Assembly: GCA_030765045.1 (NCBI GenBank)
Contig: CM060964.1
Span: 136,793,448-136,857,447 of the forward strand
DNA length: 64,000 nucleotides
Direction: 5' to 3'
Origin: Tenodera sinensis
Lineage: Eukaryota; Arthropoda; Insecta; Mantodea; Mantidae
Positions 60,376 through 64,000 of the stretch are shown piece after piece (position 1 is the first letter of the stretch; each line of letters begins with the position of its first letter). The position numbers and the translations under genes are program-made. Under the pieces are notes generated by a model. That model saw only the letters and a list, made by a program, of their open reading frames with translations. It made no database searches and had not been told where the DNA came from.

Positions 60376-61200
60376 ATGAATATGAGTCAAAATAAAAAGT
60401 GCATGTGCTCTGAGTGTGGGAGTGGGTATAAGCATTTGCGGCGTCACGTTTCCAAAGCTCACCCGCGGAAAGTGAATGCCGTTGCACCTCTCCAAAAACC
60501 ATTTAAGTGCAATTTTTGCAATTATGAAGGAGCAACGGAAACTAGTTTATACGAACACTTGGAAGTGATACACGATAGACGTGTAAAATTGGAAGAACTG
60601 AAATTCTCATTATTTGGAGGGGGAAGGAAGAAACTGAGGCGGCAACACGGTCATCCTTTGTGACAATTCGTAGTTCTAAACTTGCCTCTCAAAATGTAAA
60701 ACATTATTATGCGTGTTATCGCTTAGGGAATTTTGTCTCCAAAACATGGGCGTCGCGAAGGGCGGGTGTGGGAGAGGAGGGGGGACCGCGGCCTCCCCCC
60801 TGGAAGCTAATGCGCTCAATATGCAACCAATACTGACTATTAGACTATTTTAATTTTGATGTAAAGAACAATTTTTATTTGGTACAAATTAATACAGTTG
60901 TCCTCAACAAATAATAACGTTTGACAGCAAAATGATGAATTAATATTGCTTGATTGCAAACTTCCCACATGCGCCCCCCCCCCCCCTGAAAGAGGGTCTA
61001 CCGGCGCCCATGCTCCAAAAACAAAGGTATTAAGACATTTAAAACTGCAAGGGAGCAATAAAATTGGTGCAGTATGTCCTACAAAGATGGCGGTTATTGA
61101 AGATCAACAAGGAGTATGCAAAGTCAAATTTGTTCGACTCATATTGGTCACCAGCATGAATTAGCTCATTTAGGATTGACAGAAAAAGGAAAGAAACAGT
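60376..61200 (+). pseudogene. C2H2 zinc-finger transposon-like gene split by MITE copy 3
   Basis: It starts MNMSQNKKCMCSECGSGYKH with two C2H2-type fingers (CSECGSGYKHLRRHVSKAH and CNFCNYEGATETSLYEHLEV), then LEELKFSLFGGG. After a one-base shift near 60620: EETEAATRSSFVTIRSSKLA, HYYACYRLGNFVSK. The MITE interrupts here; beyond it are TKVLRHLKLQGSNKIGAVCP, KMAVIEDQQG and, after a shift, STHIGHQHELAHLGLTE. A finger pair followed by a cysteine/histidine module and H(V/I)GH..EL.HL.L is a pattern I associate with MULE-like transposase genes in animals, but the catalytic part is missing and the name is tentative. Confidence 0.6.
60745..61012 (+). mobile_element. G-run MITE copy 3, 8-bp TSD
   Basis: A 268-bp copy in the orientation of copy 1: CATGGGCGTCGCGAAGGG at the left, a C14 run and GGCGCCCATG at the right. 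CTCCAAAA is duplicated exactly at 60737-60744 and 61013-61020. Removing the element plus one copy rejoins the zinc-finger transposon frame (NFVSK then TKVLRH). Confidence 0.94.
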
Positions 61201-61209
61201 ATGTGTATG

Positions 61210-61345
61210 TTTATGTAGTTCTAAGCTTTATTAGCAGACAGTGTCTTTACGACAATCCTAAAACAGGACGCTATCCAACTACTGTATTTTTTCTTAGTGT
61301 GTTTGTCAGTTGGCCGCCCAGGTTAACTCACTCATATTAGTATTT
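61210..61345 (+). repeat. Short repeat shared with 18147-18215
   Basis: TATTAGCAGACAGTGTCTTT and CCTAAAACAGGACGCTATCC resemble TATTAGCAGGCATGTCTTTA and CCTAAAATAGGTCAGCTATCC near 18150. The family is unknown. Confidence 0.45.
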
Positions 61346-62460
61346 GTAAATTAAACACATTTATGATAAATATAATTCCCTTTTCTTTATATTCTTCAGT
61401 TCTGTTAGCTATCACCACTTCACGCACTTGAAATTACATTATTCTAAGCATGGTTTCCTTCAGCCGGTGATCCTATGCTGTAGATTTATGTCAGGTAAAG
61501 GAACCTCGAGCCTAATAAGGCTTCTGAGCAAACTTAAGCCTTTTTATGCCCAATATAGAATGGGATGCTGAGAACCATAGCAGTTAGAGCATCCACAAAA
61601 GAACACTCAAACTCTATAGTTAACCAGTTTAGATCAATCAATGTTAATTGTTCTTCACATATGCCATTCACAGTTCAAAGCTCATCACGAGAGTAATAAG
61701 ATCGCAAACCTGCTACTTTTGTCAGAAAATTAATTGCTACCTAAATACTTTTTATAAACACTGAAGTTGATTATAATCCATTTAAAATTGTCTATATTTT
61801 AGGTGAAAATAGATAATGAGCTAGCCCCTCTTCAAGCAAGCTACTCTCATTACTTAGGCTACATAAATACTGATATTCATTGTATTGTATTTTTATTTAT
61901 TTCTAGGACATGCACAATGGGAAGCTGGAGCTGTGATTGTGAAACTACTGGATGTAAAACTAATTAGCGCCCAAACTGTATTTCATCGCATACTCACCAC
62001 ACTTTCTCGTTCTGGTTATCGTTGCCGTTGCTGATGGTGTTGAATGAGCCTACATTTATTATTTTATGACGCAAACTTTAAAAACAGGGTATTCAGGAGT
62101 TATAGATGAGCAAATTTCTTAATTATTTGCAAGTGTTCCCGATCCACGCAGCACTTTTCCTGCTCCTTCTGTTTATGTCCCCTTTTGAACACCATTATCA
62201 TTGGCTTCGTAAAATATACTCTCACACACTATTTCTTCCAAAATAGAAGATTTGAAGAACTCTCAATTGACTTCTAAAGGAGGTAGAGCCTGCCATCCTG
62301 TTCTTCACTGTAGGCAGATATAAAGACCAGTAACGAAGTAGTATTTATCCATTTATAATTAACCATGAATAAATCATTTAATTTCAAAGTCAATAATGAG
62401 AGTAAATTACTGCATATGAAATTTGTACTTCAACTACACTGTGGGTGTGAGAGTGCGTTT
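61346..62460. other. Sequence upstream of the gene, nothing recognised
   Basis: No exon or repeat end was recognised. Confidence 0.5.
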
Positions 62461-62484
62461 GTTTGTTTGCCTGTCTGTCTGTCT

Positions 62485-62815
62485 ATTTCCTTGTTTCCTT
62501 ATTTATTTGTTTCCTTATTTATTTAATTCAATTCAATTTATTCAATTCAATTTATTCAATTCATTTATTTATTAATTTTATTCAATTCATTTATTTATTC
62601 ATTTTATTCCATTCATTTTATTCAATTCATTTTATTCCATTCATTTTATTCAATTCATTTATTCATTCATTTTATTCATTCATTTTATTTAATTCATTTA
62701 TTCAATTCACTTTATTCAATTCATTTTATTCAATTCATTCATTCATTTATTCACTCATTTATTCATTCATTCATTTATTCTTATTTATTTATTCATTTAT
62801 TTATTATTAGTTTCC
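62485..62815 (+). repeat. Imperfect ATTCA/ATTT pentamer-like repeat
   Basis: About 330 bp of CAATTCATTTTATTCAATTC-type units with irregular spacing. The 115-codon frame across it (F, I, S, Y only) is an artefact. Confidence 0.9.
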
Positions 62816-63500
62816 AAACTTTACAATTTATGAAAATATTTTGTTGTACTTTTGGTCCACTTTTCCACCAAGGTAAAGTTTAAGGCAATGCTATACTGAA
62901 CATTTGGTCAGAATATTTAAACTAATGGAATTTTCTTTTTGTCGTTTTAGTAGCTTAGGGTGTGTAGAAATAGAGGACATGCTATTTTCATAATTTGTAC
63001 CACTTTAAGTAATTATATGACCATTTAAAGAGACACGTGCAGGACGTTTAGATGCCCTGTAAGACTACACTGAAGATGCCAACTTCTTTAATAATCAGCC
63101 TATTACTATGAAAATTTAACCACATAATGAGTACTGTAAGGAGCCTAAACTAACATCCAAAGTTTCATGCTGGTATACCAAATACTTCATTAGCTATTAA
63201 ATATTTTGTGTGAGAATATTGTAAAAATTCGCGCTATATAAAACGTTCCATGTTACAAAAGGTTTAAATGTTTAAAGCTGAAATTCTGTTTTTGACTAGT
63301 GCACCCAATTATAGGAAATCCCATATTCTAATTTTTGAGTGTATTCTTTTAGAATTTGTTCTGATTTTTTACCTTATGTCACCTCAAACATTTTGGAAAT
63401 AGTAACTTTTTTATATTTTAACTTCATGTAATTTTCTAAACATGAGCATTTATAAGAAAAGGGGATTTTGGAGCTCCTTATTTACATATTATGGATCTAA
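62816..63500. other. AT-rich sequence, nothing recognised
   Basis: No feature seen. Confidence 0.5.
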
Positions 63501-63519
63501 CCTGCAAGTTTCACTATGG

Positions 63520-63760
63520 TAAATGAAAAACTTTGGCGCGTGCGACATACTATATACTAATTGTGCCGTTGCCAAAGGAGAACAGCCATCGAAGCAAGAC
63601 AGCGCACATATGAAGACAGTCCTTTCAAAAGAGGTTATCAAGAAAGTGCTGCTATTGTACATTCATTTAGCTTCTGATGAGCTGCTGGAAGGATGCACAG
63701 CAGGGAAAACACAGAACGCAAATGAATTAGAGATGAAGACCAGTGAGCAGAGATAGTCGT
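63520..63760 (+). pseudogene. Fragment of a repeat-encoded protein (GKTQNANE motif)
   Basis: The frame reads SAHMKTVLSKEVIKKVLLLY, then SDELLEGCTAGKTQNANELE. The block LSKxVxxxIxPxYxxLxxxELLxxCxxGKTQNxNESxxxxIW is a conserved C-terminal segment of an insect-wide, transposon-like protein family that I can recognise but not name. Here NES is changed to NEL, and the following IW segment is lost. Confidence 0.5.
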
Positions 63761-64000
63761 TGACTTCAGCTGAGTGCCACTTCTGATCAGTGTGATAAAC
63801 AGTCATCCCGCCGGATGTTGAAATATAATAAACTTGCTGCACAGCAGAATAAATAGCATAAAGAGGGTCCCATGTAGGCAGGAGGAGAATTTTAGCTCCC
63901 TGCAAAGGTTACAAATGTAAGATTTGAACAACCACTGCTTTAAAATTACTTTCTGAGGAAGTTTTTTTACTAACATTTCTCAGTACACAAAATGTCCCAT

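Noticed and set aside
62463..62810. 115-codon Phe/Ile/Ser/Tyr frame resembling a membrane protein
   Set aside because: The hydrophobic look arises from the ATTCA-type repeat.

Overview
This 64-kb window is animal nuclear DNA, AT-rich and packed with transposable elements and very long simple repeats. There is no bacterial-style gene packing, operon or CRISPR array. The mix of Penelope-like, I-group and Jockey/CR1-type LINEs, piggyBac, hAT, Tc1/mariner and P-element (THAP) remnants plus many tRNA-derived SINEs suggests an arthropod, most likely a hemimetabolous insect with a large genome. That placement is inference. The only host gene I can support is a Rho GTPase-activating protein of the ARHGAP20 (RA-RhoGAP) type on the minus strand.

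Host gene. Five consecutive coding exons run right to left: 57761-57940, 49767-49984, 26619-26745, 21767-22047 and 598-862. Each boundary has GT..AG splice sites and the reading phase carries through all four introns (about 7.8, 23.0, 4.6 and 20.9 kb). Together they encode a basic N-terminus, a complete PH domain, a Ras-associating domain, a linker and the first strand of the RhoGAP domain. The catalytic remainder lies beyond the left edge.

Layout. 0-11 kb: DDE-transposase scrap, Penelope remnant, THAP/P-element remnant, LINE ORF1, a 465-bp (GTGA)n tract, an inverted LINE 3' end, a 430-bp (AACAGT)n/(AAT)n tract and a YADD-type LINE. 11-18 kb: hAT scrap, a LINE with RNase H carrying a SINE with target-site duplication, and quiet AT-rich intron. 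19-21.7 kb: a piggyBac element with intact TTAA ends but a dead transposase, 61 bp from an exon. 22-31 kb: second Penelope remnant, degenerate LINE, SINEs, a non-autonomous hAT. 31.7-33.3 kb: 1.6-kb compound microsatellite split by a SINE. 36-39 kb: nearly complete hAT transposase. 40-47 kb: an inverted I-group LINE with two DNA transposons nested in it. 51-55 kb: Tc1 element and an internally deleted gag-protease LTR retrotransposon. 59-61 kb: three copies of a G-run-rich MITE with 8-bp target duplications, two of them inside other transposon genes.

The transposons do not work together as a system; they record successive nested insertions into the introns and 5' flank of one gene. The most useful observations are the gene model, the MITE family, and the repeated link between LINE 3' tails and giant microsatellites.
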